A DNA stretch of 64,000 nt from Megalobrama amblycephala. Lineage: Eukaryota; Chordata; Actinopteri; Cypriniformes; Xenocyprididae. Shown here piece by piece: positions 31,701 to 42,700 of the stretch. The notes under the pieces were generated by a model, which made no database searches, was not told the DNA's origin, and was given only the letters and a program-made list of their open reading frames with translations. Position 1 is the first letter of the stretch, and every line of letters begins with the position of its first letter. The stretch covers positions 960,328 through 1,024,327 of the forward strand of contig NC_063046.1 in the NCBI RefSeq assembly GCF_018812025.1, given 5' to 3'. The position numbers and the translations under genes are program-made.

Positions 31701-33002
31701 TGGAGACTTTGGAACAGGAAGCGCTGGGAAGCAATCAGGAAAGCAGTGGTCGCCCCACTTCAGGACTTCGCCCGTGCGCCAAGAGATGGTGGGATTGTGT
31801 TGTTCAAGCCACGGGCGCCCTAGAACCACGTCAGCGGTGGATTCCTCCAGAACCAGCAGATGTATCTTTTCAGAGTGAAGAATTCCCACGCAGAGTTGAA
31901 GTGGTCCCACACAATGACGGATGTTCTTACGGCTCAGGGGTTTGCCCGTAATGGAGTGGATTTGATAGTTAACCGGAGACGGGGAGATCTTGAGTTTGAG
32001 TTGTCGACAGAGGGCGCCCGAGATGAAATTTCCTGCTGACCCTGAGTCGAGGAGCGCCACCACTGGAACAGAGGTATTTGCAGCAGTAAGGATTACAATA
32101 GTCGTGAGTGGTTTCATTTTCTGAATGGAGGGGAAAATAGCACTCACCACGGGCCGAGGAGGACGGGTTGGGCATGTGGAGATGACATGCCCCGGAGATC
32201 CACAATATAGGCATAAGTTCAGGGTCAGCCTTCTCTGTCTTTCACTTGAAGTGAGGCGTGAGTGATCAATTTGCATGGGTTCGGTGGCTGGTTCTGGGGA
32301 GCTGATGGGTTCTGACCGGTGGAGGAGGTTGGTGGTAGATGACTGGCCCTGGTGCTCGAGGAGACACGACTGCATACGAGAACCCACGCGGATAGCGAGT
32401 TGGATGAAGCGTTCGAGTCCCATCGAGTCCTCGTATGCAGCGAGATGCAGCCGCACGTTGGGTTCCAATCCCTGACGGAAAGTGGTGATGAGGGCTTGTT
32501 CATTCCATCCGCTGGTGGCGGCTAGCATTCGGAACTGCAAGGCATATTCATTAACTGAGAGATTTCTTTGCTTTAGATTATAGAGTTTCTCACCAGTGGA
32601 AGAATCCATCAGAGGTTTCCCGAAGACCTCACGGAAGTGAGAGACGAACGCCGAATATGACTGGACAACAGGGCCTTTCTGGGTCCACAGGGAATCTGCC
32701 CATTGCAGGGCCTTACCTTGCAGTTGCAAAATGATGAACGCTATTTTAGCCGTGTCGGTGGTGTACAGGTGCGGCTGCATCTCCAGGACCAGTTCGCATT
32801 GGAGAAGGAATCCGCTGCATTCCTCCGCCGATCCAGAGTAGGGCACCGGTTTGGCCATGGGACTGGCGGTGAATGATGGTGAAGGAGCGGTGATGGAGGG
32901 TGCGGAAGTTGCAGCGTTGGAGGGTGATGGTGACGATGGCTGAGGTGTGAGTGCTCGGCGCAGTGCGTCCATGAGCTCTTGAAACGGGTCGTTGGTGCTC
33001 AT
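28671..33002 (-). CDS. Chromovirus gag-pol polyprotein, copy 1 (1443 aa)
   Basis: ATG at 33002, one frame to 28671. Order: gag (about residues 50-220); CCHC knuckle CLYCGSPGHVISTC (264-277); retropepsin-like LLDSGSAGN (Asp 319); RT with [21 protein letters not shown] and YIDD (646-649); RNase H (VEVDAS, Asp 796); integrase HHCC then the D,D,E core ([24 protein letters not shown], about 1047/1107/1143); and a C-terminal chromodomain ([18 protein letters not shown]). The terminal codons lie in the LTR. No internal stop, so the frame remains intact despite diverged LTRs. It is sense with respect to locus C. Confidence 0.9.
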   Translation of the reverse strand: MSTNDPFQELMDALRRALTPQPSSPSPSNAATSAPSITAPSPSFTASPMAKPVPYSGSAEECSGFLLQCELVLEMQPHLYTTDTAKIAFIILQLQGKALQWADSLWTQKGPVVQSYSAFVSHFREVFGKPLMDSSTGEKLYNLKQRNLSVNEYALQFRMLAATSGWNEQALITTFRQGLEPNVRLHLAAYEDSMGLERFIQLAIRVGSRMQSCLLEHQGQSSTTNLLHRSEPISSPEPATEPMQIDHSRLTSSERQRRLTLNLCLYCGSPGHVISTCPTRPPRPVVSAIFPSIQKMKPLTTIVILTAANTSVPVVALLDSGSAGNFISGALCRQLKLKISPSPVNYQIHSITGKPLSRKNIRHCVGPLQLCVGILHSEKIHLLVLEESTADVVLGRPWLEQHNPTISWRTGEVLKWGDHCFPDCFPALPVPKSPLFKSLSMNATSIESPVEQRSVDVPPDYAPFSDVFCPQRASKLPPHRPWDCAIDLLPGEPVPRGRIYPLSIPEEKAMEEYIKEALNQGYIRPSTSPAASSFFFVAKKDGGLRPCIDYRALNKITVKFRYPLPLVPAALEHLRGATVFTKLDLRSAYNLIRIREGDEWKTAFVTPTGHYEYLVMPYGLVNAPSVFQDFIHEVLREFLHKFVLVYIDDILIYSRSLAEHRHHVAEVLQRLRQFQLFLKAEKCSFHQPSVQFLGYMIDHSGIRMDEGKVSAIQSWPTPSTIKELQRFLGFSNFYRRFIKNYSTIVSPLTNLLRNQPKSLSWSLQATNAFETLKRAFTTAPLLVHPNPDLPFIVEVDASTTGVGAVLSQQQGTPSRLHPCAFFSRKLNPAEVNYDIGDCELLAVKLALEEWRHWLEGAAHPFQVLTDHKNLEYLKAAKRLNPRQARWAMFFSRFNFSISYRPGSKNTKADALSRLHSPEEKPEDPETILPESIFVNPIQWSEETIPSSNASTRTPPGCPQGLQYVTRARRTPLLHNTHSSLGTGHPGANETLSLLKQRFWWPNMANDVRRYVQDCRECAISKSPRHLPSGKLLPLPVPERPWSHLGVDFVTDLPESDGHTCILVVVDRFSKSCRLIPLEGLPTAMATAELMFNHVFRHYGIPEDIVSDRGPQFVSHVWKAFFSLLGVTVSLSSGYHPQSNGQTERKIQEIGRFLRTFCHGHQNSWNQYLGWAEYAQNSLRQATTGLTPFQCVLGYQPPLFPWDGEPSNVPAVDYWFRESERVWDSAHHQLQRALRRRKTTADLRRSEAPIYQPGQKVWLSTRDIRMRLPCKKLSPRFIGPFTIIRQINPVTYRLQLPAQYSRIHPTFHVSLLKPHHPSVVPSTEPDVAAAEPHLPLILEDGTAYVVHEILDSRRRGGQLEYLVDWEGYGPEERSWVPKNDILDPILLQTFHANHPDRPAPRPRGRPPRRRGPRPSGAGRGRGGTVTDTSGSTSLPYPRTQSPAY

Positions 33003-33030
33003 GCTGTGAAGTTGTTAGGGTCCGGTCTTC

Positions 33031-33500
33031 TGTTACAACAGAGACACGGAGGCAGAGGTATAAACAATTCAGGTGAGTTTTATTTACAATAAGCAGAGCA
33101 CAGGGTTATGGTAAGCAGGTGAAGAGTTCTTTAGAGATGAAGGGAATATAATACTGTCCTGATTTGTGTCTTGCAGATGCAGGTGAAGAGATGAGATGGT
33201 TGAAGCTGACGGAGACACTCACACACACAGGCAGGTAAGCACACAAGGAGAACGGGAAACGAAGGAGATGGAGGAGATGGAGGAGACGACTGGAGCAGGT
33301 AAGTATGGCGTTTGGAGTCCTTAAGGTAAGCATACATGTGTAGTAGTGCAAACGAGACCGGACAGTGAGTGTGTGTGAGTGTGGTGGCTTTGTACTGGTG
33401 CTGATTGCGGTGCTGATGAGTTACAGGTGGCGGTGATCAGTATGCTGGTGATTGAGTGCGTGGGTAAGGGAGTGAGGTGGAACCTGACTTGTCTGTGACA
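33031..33500 (-). repeat. Chromovirus copy 1, upstream (5') LTR
   Basis: 470 bp. It begins TGTTACAACAG and ends CTGTGACA, followed by target duplication ACAAC. It has one extra GGAGATGGA-type 9-bp unit relative to the other LTR. Confidence 0.88.
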
Positions 33501-34081
33501 ACAACATGCATGAAGATGTTTAGTTAACTATTAAAATATATCAAAGAGCAACTTATTCAAATACCTTTTTTTTTCTCAGTTTCTCCATAGGTCCTTCATC
33601 ACAAACTAAAATAAGTGAAAAATTTAATTGGAGGGATTAATTATCAGTCTGTTTCTACAAATTCTCCAGACTTTTCATAACATGTTAAATTACATATTTA
33701 ACCATCTCCGGCATCTCCGACATTTGTCTGTGTTTAGATGTTAACAATGTTACTTTGATCTTCTGGTTTCTTCCCTGCAAAACAGAACAAAAATATCAAC
33801 ACATGAGATGCATAAGCATAAAACCTCATGAAGACTAACTCTTTTTAAATCTTTTTACCAGATTTTACCTGTTAGTTTGTGTCTGTATTTGTACAGGATC
33901 CTATTGTAAATAATCTCCCATGTCTGTGTAATATTATATCTAGTGCAATAATAACCCATAGAAAGTGTTCACATATATGAATTACTTGATAAATATAAAC
34001 ATTTTTTATTTAATCTGGCTTGTGTGGAAAATATAAACCATAAAACTGAATGAAATCCAAATGTGTTTGTCATGTTCTTAC

Positions 34082-34135
34082 CAGAAGTCTGTATGAGGAG
34101 ATTCAGCAGTAAAGTGATAATAATCAACAACATTC
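34082..34135 (-). pseudogene. Locus C leader exon, intact
   Basis: ATG at 34133 begins MLLIIITLLLNLLIQTS and ends in phase 1 before GTAAGA, as in genes A, B and D. The next exon with Ig homology is missing, so the leader has no product. Confidence 0.7.
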
Positions 34136-34386
34136 CTGTGAAAATACAGACTCAAATAAAACAAACTCAGTCATAGTCATATTCAATGAGGAAAAAGAAA
34201 CTCACCAGAGACAAAGACTCGTCCGTCCGTTAGTTATGAAGAATATGAGCTGTTAGACACATTCAACACAGTAATATCTAACCCAATACCATTCAAAAAG
34301 AGACCTTAGGAATGATTAAATATCATTAATGAAAACAGACCAAATTCAGTGAGAATCAAACGTACTCCTGATTTTCCTCCTGTTTA

Positions 34387-34397
34387 CTTTCACTTTA
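34387..34397 (-). promoter_or_regulatory. ISRE/IRF-like motif upstream of locus C
   Basis: The minus strand reads TAAAGTGAAAG, followed by TAAAC. It matches the gene A motif in place and core, although the gene body is dead. Confidence 0.4.
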
Positions 34398-34399
34398 AC

Positions 34400-35439
34400 A
34401 TCAGATTAATGACCTTCAGTAAAACACACAGACATCATCAGAACATACAGTATGTGTGTGACTGAACCTGCTAAATTCACACAGATGACCAATGCAAGAA
34501 TGCGTTCTGTTTACTGTTTAGTGCTTAATACATTAAAGGAGGCTGTACTGTACTAACTAGAGGACAAAATGCTGCTAGGTGGAACAAACTGATTTGCACT
34601 ACTGTCTGTTCATCTTGTGTTATAAAAGTACAAAATAAATTGAATAATGAGAAATAAAACTTGTGCATTAGGAGTGTTGCAATTTGCTCCACTTAAACTA
34701 TATTCAAACATTCAAAGCTTAAGGCCAACCCTCCTATACTTAGTGTGCACTATCAAGTGGACTTTGTTTTCAAGCGCTCAAGTCTTCTTCTTTTTCTGCT
34801 CTTTTTCCTGTTGTGGCGGTCAGCAAACAGTGTTGTATACTGTGCTCGCCCCCTTCTCAGCACAAAGCACAACACAGAGTTACAATTTCTTATAATGGAA
34901 GAACAAGGAAACAAACAGAGTCAACAGTTGTGAGGAAGAAGAAGAGGAGTAAGGGTGTGTGGTGGAAAGTATGCAATACAGAGGAAGAGGAAGATAAGGT
35001 GAAGGAAGTAGGCATGTTTCTGATGAAATAAGGGCCACTATTGTGGTTCATGTACTCAATCATGACCTTATGGCTGAGGAGGGTCGAAAGGTGCAGGTGA
35101 ATGTTGGGAGAACAACCATTTCCTCAATCATTCAATGAATTTCATAGACAGAACAAGCATGAATTTCAACAATGTGCACTCTAATACTGTATATTACTGT
35201 AAACCTTTATGTTTTACAGTTACAGCATTTTTTACTTTTATACTTACAGTAACATATTACACTTGCATTTTACAGTATATAGCCTAGTAAATACACTTTA
35301 TACAGACTATATCACACAAACACATGTATAAATACTGTGTATGTATATACAGTCATCTCTTTTCTTTTATATATCACAATGACATTATACTGTGAAATAG
35401 TCCTATCCTGTGACGTGCAATCAGTATCCCATATACAGT
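34400..35439. other. Intergenic DNA upstream of locus C
   Basis: AT-rich DNA. Frames 34647-35031 overlap in several phases and show no domain. No repeat family was recognised with confidence. Confidence 0.4.
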
Positions 35440-36177
35440 AATGTGTCAATTTGTACCAAAGCGACTGAGAAAATCTGTAACATCAATCTGAATGTGTCTC
35501 TTATTTACAGCTACAGACTGGCACAGAAAGCAGAGAGCGCCACCTACAGGCAGGTAAGGGAACATTCATTCCAATGTTAAACAGGAAATCAGAGCTTTTG
35601 TGTTTTGATTCTGAGAATATTTACAACTACAAAAATGTTTCTATTGATGCTGTCTTGATGCTAAAATTATTTCCTCCATGTGTGTTTCATTTACTCCTCA
35701 ATCTTGTTGTGTGGAATCAGCCTCATCTGTATCAGACGTTACATTTCAGATCATTGTGAATTTATTAAACGAACACGAACATAAATCAACGTGCAATTCA
35801 ATGATCAGTTACAGTGTTTTATAAAAGAAAAATAAGAACCCAAATTACTACGATCATCTGTTAAATATCAGAAGGCACCTTTAGAATTTTTCATCAAACA
35901 TTTTCAAACATCATGTTTCTCCATCAATATACAGTTAAAGAAATACAAATATTTTTGAGCATCATTTTTTGTGATTTTCTGGTTGTGTGTTAGTGACAGA
36001 GAGGATGAAGAAAGACTGTAAAGGACTGTAAAAACACTTCATCATCTCTGTTCTCAGACACTAGATGAATGTGGGAAAGAAGAGTTTGACTTACATCTGG
36101 ACTCTTTGGAGTCAGAGGGAAAGACGTCAGTGTAAGTATCTGTGCTTTATTCTGTTTGAACACACTGGATTGGTCAG
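35440..36177. repeat. 3' flank of gene D, duplicate of the gene B flank
   Basis: Parallel to 9740-10638. It also holds a plus-strand segment after a CTGTTCTCAG acceptor-like site (36058) whose one frame reads LDECGKEEFDLHLDSLES and then stops at about 36135. That stretch is missing from the gene B flank. Confidence 0.55.
35511..35553 (+). other. Exon-like 43-nt block, gene D copy
   Basis: Same length and splice-like borders (TTTACAG before, GTAAGG after) as 9820-9862. Confidence 0.3.
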
Positions 36178-36767
36178 TCAAGCATCTGAGCTGTTAATCA
36201 GTAAAGGTTGACTGGACTCTACAGGTGATTCTACAGGTTTTGGACAATCTAGAATTGTAAGCGAACTCTGATCTCCTACACCTGGATTAAACAGAGGAGC
36301 GACTGATCCAGTGAATCTGGTGCTCATGGTCAGGAGATGTTTCTTCTCTTTGACATTGTAAAATGACAGCTGACCGCCATCATAATCTAACAGAACTCCC
36401 AGTCGTTCAGGTCTCGGCGTCAGTGAGAGTTTAACTGGAGGATCAGAGTTGGTGTAAAAGCCATTAGGACCGTCTGAACACAGAAACCAGAAACCGTTTG
36501 ATGGAGTTAAAGATTTGTCTTTTGAACGATTACGTTTGTGTCTCACCACACCAATTAACCAGCAGTTTTTAGGATCTGTATCTTCTTGTGCCAGTGAAAC
36601 CTCCCAATAATGACGACCAGATGTAAATCTTTGAGCTCCAAACACACATAAATTATATTTAAATCCCTTTATATTGTGTTTAAAATCTGGATTGTTTCTC
36701 ACTGTTTTGCAGTCCTCAGAAACTATCAGACGTGGATGTAACTGCTCACGGTCAATAGAGATCTGAT
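36178..36767 (-). CDS. Gene D B30.2 (PRY-SPRY) exon
   Basis: Acceptor TTCTTCACAG. PRY starts [18 protein letters not shown] marks are [45 protein letters not shown] and APLFNPG. The C-terminal tail ends LLINSSDA and lacks the second tail repeat of gene B. Upstream in-frame codons to 36951 are intronic, judging by the acceptor and gene B. Confidence 0.87.
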
Positions 36768-39700
36768 CTGTGAAGAAAATAATGCAACAATTATTAATAC
36801 ACCTTAACTTGTGTGTGAGATCAAATTTAGAAATATGTGCATAAATGACTAAAGATGATGAAATGCATATATAAAAATGAGGTGATGTCATACCCGCATG
36901 TTTCCTCAGTTCTTCTATATTTACGTCTCCCACAACTGAAATGAAAAACAATTTGAGATTTTAGAGAAAGAAATCTAGACTGTAATTGGGAACATCTAGA
37001 CTTATGATCAGAATATAACAGGAATGATTTGTTTTATCAACTTTTATTCAATGTTAATTCCTTATAATGAAGTTGTATATTTGGTACACTTTTAAAAGAA
37101 ATCTACATGTATTGCGTCTGCAACACTTTGTAAAATATACAGTCCAAAAGTTTGAGACACTGACAATCTGCAAAAAAAAAAAAAAAAAACAAAAAAAAAC
37201 TAGGACATAAATAATCGGTAAGATCTTTTTCCACTGAAGTACAAAATGCTCTTCATGCTTATAAAATAATTAATGAAAAATGTTAAAAACACAATAAAGC
37301 ATTGTCACTGGTGCTCTCAGACTTCTGGATGTCACTGTGTGATTTAAGCTGGTGCATAAATATCTAATTATATATAATTGTTCTTGCTGTGTAATTTCTA
37401 CAAGACAGTTGGCAATCCTGGTATAAGAAATGCACAAAACAAAAATGCTAGTTTATTTTTTAATGTGTGTGTGTGTGTGTTTGTGTTTGTTTGTGTGTGT
37501 GTGTGTGTGTGTGTGGATAGTTCAGTCCCAATCTGAATGTTTTGTGAGCCACCCTGTTATGTTTTCTTCACTACAACATGTATGTAGATGTTTATTTAAA
37601 GATTAGCGGGTCACTTCAGCAGTTTTATGAAATTAAATCAAAAAACAAACAACTTATTGAAGTACCTTCCTTTGTCAGTTTCTCCATAGGTTCATCCTCA
37701 CAAACTAAAATGAGAGAAAATTTCATTGGCAGGATTAATTATCAGTCTGTTTCTACAGATTCTCCAGACACTGTAAACCACAATAAATTAAGCTTTTAAG
37801 CCTTTCAGACAGGGGCGTTTCCTCTGAGGAGGCAAGAGAGGCAGCGTCTCCTCAAAAAAACTGAAAAATCATTGATATTACAAAAATAAAACAATGCAAA
37901 ATTACAAAATGTGACACAATCATTTTTATAAAGTAGCACTGTCCAACAGCGACACCCGCAGATAAAGTTATGGGAGGCCGTGTCTCTCTTACCTCCCAAA
38001 GTTTAAACAGAGCCCCTAAAGTGTGTGGTGGGTTTGATGGGGGGTAATTGAGAATGAATGGGGAACAGTCACATGAGAGGAATCAGTGCCTCCATCGTGC
38101 TATGATTGGATATGATTGGTTCGTGCAAGAAAGGGAATAATCAGCTTGGTGAAATTATCTGTTACGAACACATCGGCACTCCAGCTGACAGGCATGACAG
38201 TGACCAGTGCATACAAGCTTGATGACTGCTGAAAATAAATTGACTATTAAAAAGAAAAGCTGAACATTAGTGTTCAGTTCAGCCTCCTCCAACACACCGT
38301 CTGTGATCATCAAGAGTTCATGAAGGAGTGTTTGATCAGGGGTGGAGATGAACTCTGCAGGAAGAGCTTCAGGAACAGGATTGGGCAGCACTGTTATTAT
38401 ATTAATTTATTTATTTATTTGTTTGTTTGTTTACTGTTATTCATCTTTAATCAGTCTGAGAGTGGAGTGAAGTGGAAGAGAAAGGGCGACAGGATGAAAC
38501 AACAAGCTTTACAATTACTGTACAGTGTATGTGTATAAATGCATATATGTCATTGTTATGATATAGACACGGAGGCAGAGGTAAAAGCAATCCAGGTGAG
38601 TTTTATTGAACAATATGAAGAGCACAGAGTGAAAGCAGTGGATATCAGGTTCTTGAGAGATGAATAGAAAGTGATACTGTCCTTGTTTGACTTGCAGATC
38701 CGTGAGCTGAGATGATATGGAGGGAGACGTTGGAGACACTCACACACACAGGTAGGTAAGCACACAAAGGGACCAGGAGACGAAGGAGATGAAGGAGATC
38801 GCTGGAGCAGGTAAGTAAGTCGATAGGGAGTCCTTGAGGTAAGCATACAAGTGCTGTAGTGCAAACGAGACCGGACAGTGAGTGTGTGTGAGTGTGGTGG
38901 CTTTATAGTGCTGGTGATTGCAGAGTGAATGAGATGCAGGTGGCGGTGATTAGTATGCTGGTGATTGAGTGCGTGGGTACTGTGGTGAGGTGGAGCCTGG
39001 CGTGTCTGTGACAGTACCCCCCCTCCCACGGCCCGCTCCTGAGGGCCGTGGACCCCGACGTCGTGGTGGTCTTCCCCTGGGTCGCGGGGCAGGTCTGTCT
39101 GGATGGTTGGTATGGAAGTTCTGTAACAGAAGAGGATCAAGGATATCATTCCTGGGAACCCATGAGCGTTCTTCGGGACCATAGTCCTCCCAGTCCACGA
39201 GGTACTCGAGTTTACCACCACGGCGCCGGGAATCCAGGATCTCGTGGACCACGTAGGCTGTGCCGTCCTCTAGAAGAAGTGGAAGGGGGGGCTCGGCGGC
39301 TGCCACGTCAGGCTCTGTGGAGGGAACAACAGAAGGGTGGTGAGGTTTGAGTAGAGACACGTGAAATGTAGGATGGATTCTACTATACTGTGCCGGGAGT
39401 TGGAGACGATAGGTGACGGGGTTGATCTGCCGAAGGATGGTGAACGGGCCAATGAAGCGGGGACTCAGCTTCTTGCAGGGCAGACGCATCCTGATGTCCC
39501 GTGTGGACAGCCAGACCTTCTGCCCCGGCTGGTAGACAGGAGCCTCGGAGCGTCGAAGGTCGGCTGCCATCTTGCGTCTGCGCAGGGCCCTCTGCAGCTG
39601 GTGGTGAGCTGAGTCCCACACCCTCTCGCTCTCCCGGAACCAGTAGTCGACTGCCGGAACGTTGGAGGGTTCCCCGTCCCAGGGGAACATCGGGGGTTGG

Positions 39701-42700
39701 TAGCCGAGTACGCACTGGAAGGGTGTTAGTCCAGTTGAGGCTTGGCGGAGGGAGTTCTGTGCGTACTCGGCCCAACCCAGGTACTGGTTCCAGGAGTTCT
39801 GGTGGCCGTGACAGAAGGTACGCAGGAAGCGGCCGATCTCCTGGATCTTCCGTTCCGTCTGCCCGTTCGACTGAGGATGGTATCCAGACGATAGGCTGAC
39901 GGTCACACCCAGGAGGGAGAAGAAGGCTTTCCAGACGTGGGAGACAAATTGGGGTCCTCTGTCGGAGACGATGTCTTCAGGTAATCCATAATAGCGAAAA
40001 ACATGATTGAACATTAGTTCTGCAGTAGCCATGGCGGTAGGCAGACCCTCCAGGGGTATCAAACGGCAGGACTTTGAGAAGCGGTCCACCACCACCAGGA
40101 TGCATGTGTGACCGTCAGACTCGGGGAGATCGGTGACGAAGTCCACTCCCAGGTGTGACCAGGGTCTCTCAGGAACGGGCAGAGGAAAGAGCTTGCCGGT
40201 TGGAAGATGGCGTGGGCTCTTGGAGATGGCGCACTCCCTGCAGCCCTGCACGTACCTCCTGACGTCGTTGGCCATGTTGGGCCACCAGAAGCGTTGTTTG
40301 AGCAACGAGAGGGTCTCCTTGACCCCCGGGTGACCAGTGCCAAGTGATGAGTGGATGCTGTGCAGGAGTGGAGTGCGACGTGCCCGTGTGACGTATTGCA
40401 AGCCTTGAGGGCAACCCGGCGGAGTGCGTGTGGAGGCATTGGAGGAGGGAATGGTTTCTTCGGACCACTGGATGGGGCTCACGAAGATGGACTCCGGCAG
40501 AATTGTATCAGGCTCTTCGGGCTTCTCCTCAGGAGCATAGAGGCGAGACAGAGCGTCAGCTTTAGTATTCTTAGAACCAGGGCGGTAGGAGATGGAGAAG
40601 TTGAATCTAGAGAAGAACATGGCCCAGCGAGCTTGGCGGGGGTTGAGTCTCTTAGCGGCCTTTAGATATTCAAGGTTCTTGTGATCGGTGAGAACTTGAA
40701 AAGGGTGAGTTGCTCCCTCCAACCAATGCCTCCACTCCTCGAGGGCAAGCTTGACGGCCAGGAGTTCGCGGTCACCGATGTCGTAGTTGACCTCCGCCGG
40801 GTTGAGCTTGCGGGAGAAGAAGGCGCATGGATGGAGTCTACTTGGTACCCCCTGCTGCTGGGATAGGACCGCTCCCACTCCGGTGGTAGATGCGTCCACT
40901 TCCACGATAAACGGGAGATCCGGGTTAGGGTGGACGAGGAGGGGAGCGGTGGTGAAGGCTCTTTTCAGGGTTTCAAAGGCGTTGGTGGCTTGTGAAGACC
41001 AGGACAGAGACTTGGGCTGGTGACGGAGTAGGTTGGTGAGTGGACAGACGATAGTACTGTAATTTTTGATGAACCGGCGGTAGAAGTTGGAGAAACCTAG
41101 GAATCGTTGGAGTTCTTTGATGGTAGTAGGAATGGGCCAGGACTGTATAGCGGAGACCTTCCCCTCGTCCATCCGGATGCCACTGTGATCAATTACGTAC
41201 CCCAGGAACTGGACGGAGGGTTGGTGAAATGAGCATTTTTCAGCCTTGAGGAAGAGATGGAACTGCCGTAAGCGCTGGAGGACCTCCGCAACGTGGTGGC
41301 GATGTTCGGCCAAGCTCCGGGAGTAGATGAGGATGTCATCGATATATACCAGAACGAACTTATGGAGAAACTCCCGGAGCACCTCGTGGATGAAATCCTG
41401 GAATACGGAGGGGGCGTTGACCAGGCCATACGGCATGACGAGATACTCGTAGTGTCCTGTGGGCGTGACAAAGGCGGTCTTCCACTCGTCCCCCTCACGT
41501 ATCCGGATGAGGTTGTACGCGCTGCGGAGGTCCAACTTGGTGAACACAGTGGCACCGCGGAGATGTTCCAGGGCCGCTGGGACGAGGGGAAGTGGGTAGC
41601 GGAATTTTACGGTGATCTTGTTGAGGGCACGGTAGTCGATGCAGGGCCTCAAGCCTCCGTCCTTCTTAGCCACAAAAAAGAAGCTTGAAGCAGCAGGGGA
41701 AGTAGACGGACGGATGTAACCCTGTTCGAGTGCTTCCTGGATGTAGTCCTCCATGGCCTTCTCCTCCGGTATTGACAGGGGGTATATGCGTCCCCTGGGC
41801 ACTGGTTCACCCGGTAGCAGATCGATGGCGCAGTCCCATGGCCGGTGTGGAGGAAGCTTGGAGGCGCGTTGCGGGCAGAACACGTCACTGAAGGGGGCGT
41901 AGTCCGGGGGAACATCCACGGAGCGCTTCTCGACCGGGCTCTCGATGGACGTGGCGTTGACGAGTAGAGACTGGGGTAGTGGAGATTTCGGAACAGGAAG
42001 CGCTGGGAAGCAGTCTGGGAAGCAGTGATCGCCCCACTTCAGGACTTCGCCCGTGCGCCAGGAGATGTTGGGGTTATGTTGTTCCAGCCACGGGCGCCCT
42101 AGAACCACGTCAGCGGTGGATTCCTCCAGAACCAGCAGATGGATGTGTTCCGAGTGGAGGACGCCGACTCCAAGTTGAAGTGGTCCCACGCAGTGACGGA
42201 TGTGTTTACGGCTCAGGGGTTTGCCCGTGATGGAGTGGATTTGATAGCTCGTCGGTGAAGGAGAGACCTTGAGTTGGAGTTGTCTACAGAGGGCGCCTGA
42301 GATGAAGTTTCCGGCTGACCCTGAATCAAGGAGCGCCACCACTGGAACAGAGATATTTACAGCAGTAAGGGTTACAATGGTAGTGAGCGGTTTCATTTTC
42401 TGAATGGAGGGAAATATTGCACTCACCACGGGTCGAGGAGGACGTGTTGGGCATGTGGAGAGATTATGCCCCATAGCTCCGCAATACAGACAAAGATTCA
42501 GGGTCAGCCTTCTCTGTCTTTCGTTAGGGGTGAGACGAGAATGATCAATTTGCATGGGTTCTGGAGCTGGTTCTGGGGAGCTGACGGGTTCGGACCGACG
42601 GAGGAGGTTGGTGATGGATGACTGGCCCTGGTGCTCCTGGATACACGACTGCATACGGGACCCCACGCGGATGGCGAGTTGGATGAAGCGTTCTAATCCC

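Larger units (their letters stand above)
27937..33500 (-). mobile_element. Chromovirus-type Ty3/Gypsy retrotransposon, copy 1
   Basis: Target duplication ACAAC (27932-27936 and 33501-33505) flanks an element with LTRs 27937-28734 and 33031-33500. Inside lies one open gag-pol frame on the minus strand. A purine tract (complement of GTACCCCCCCTCCC) adjoins the downstream LTR. The left LTR is 798 bp because it carries a 0.33-kb foldback insertion. Without it the LTRs are about 461 and 470 bp, with a 9-bp indel and several substitutions, so this copy is older than the one at 38554. Confidence 0.9.
27503..34206 (-). pseudogene. Locus C: butyrophilin-like pseudogene
   Basis: Recognisable minus-strand pieces: exon 1 donor after 34206; an intact leader exon 34082-34133 (ATG at 34133); TM exon remnant 33869-33900; heptad exon 33754-33774 (21 bp); a 41-bp version of the 39-bp linker exon (33565-33605); a 36-bp version of the 42-bp exon (27629-27664); and the first 27 nt of the B30.2 exon (27503-27529). 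Ig-V, Ig-C, the hydrophobic part of TM and nearly all of B30.2 are absent. The 2-nt gain in an A-run of the 41-bp exon shifts the frame. A chromovirus (27937-33500) lies between the last two linker exons. No functional protein is expected. Confidence 0.75.

Noticed and set aside
28928..32503. Many 60-150 aa frames antisense to or out of frame with the chromovirus polyprotein (also 38969-42787)
   Set aside because: They are shadows of a GC-rich coding frame, with no domains and no splice or promoter support.
36768..36951. Upstream in-frame extension of the gene D B30.2 frame (and 11274-11394 in gene B)
   Set aside because: A consensus acceptor and an equal exon start in both paralogues place these codons in the intron. 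The extension is hydrophobic and not conserved as protein.
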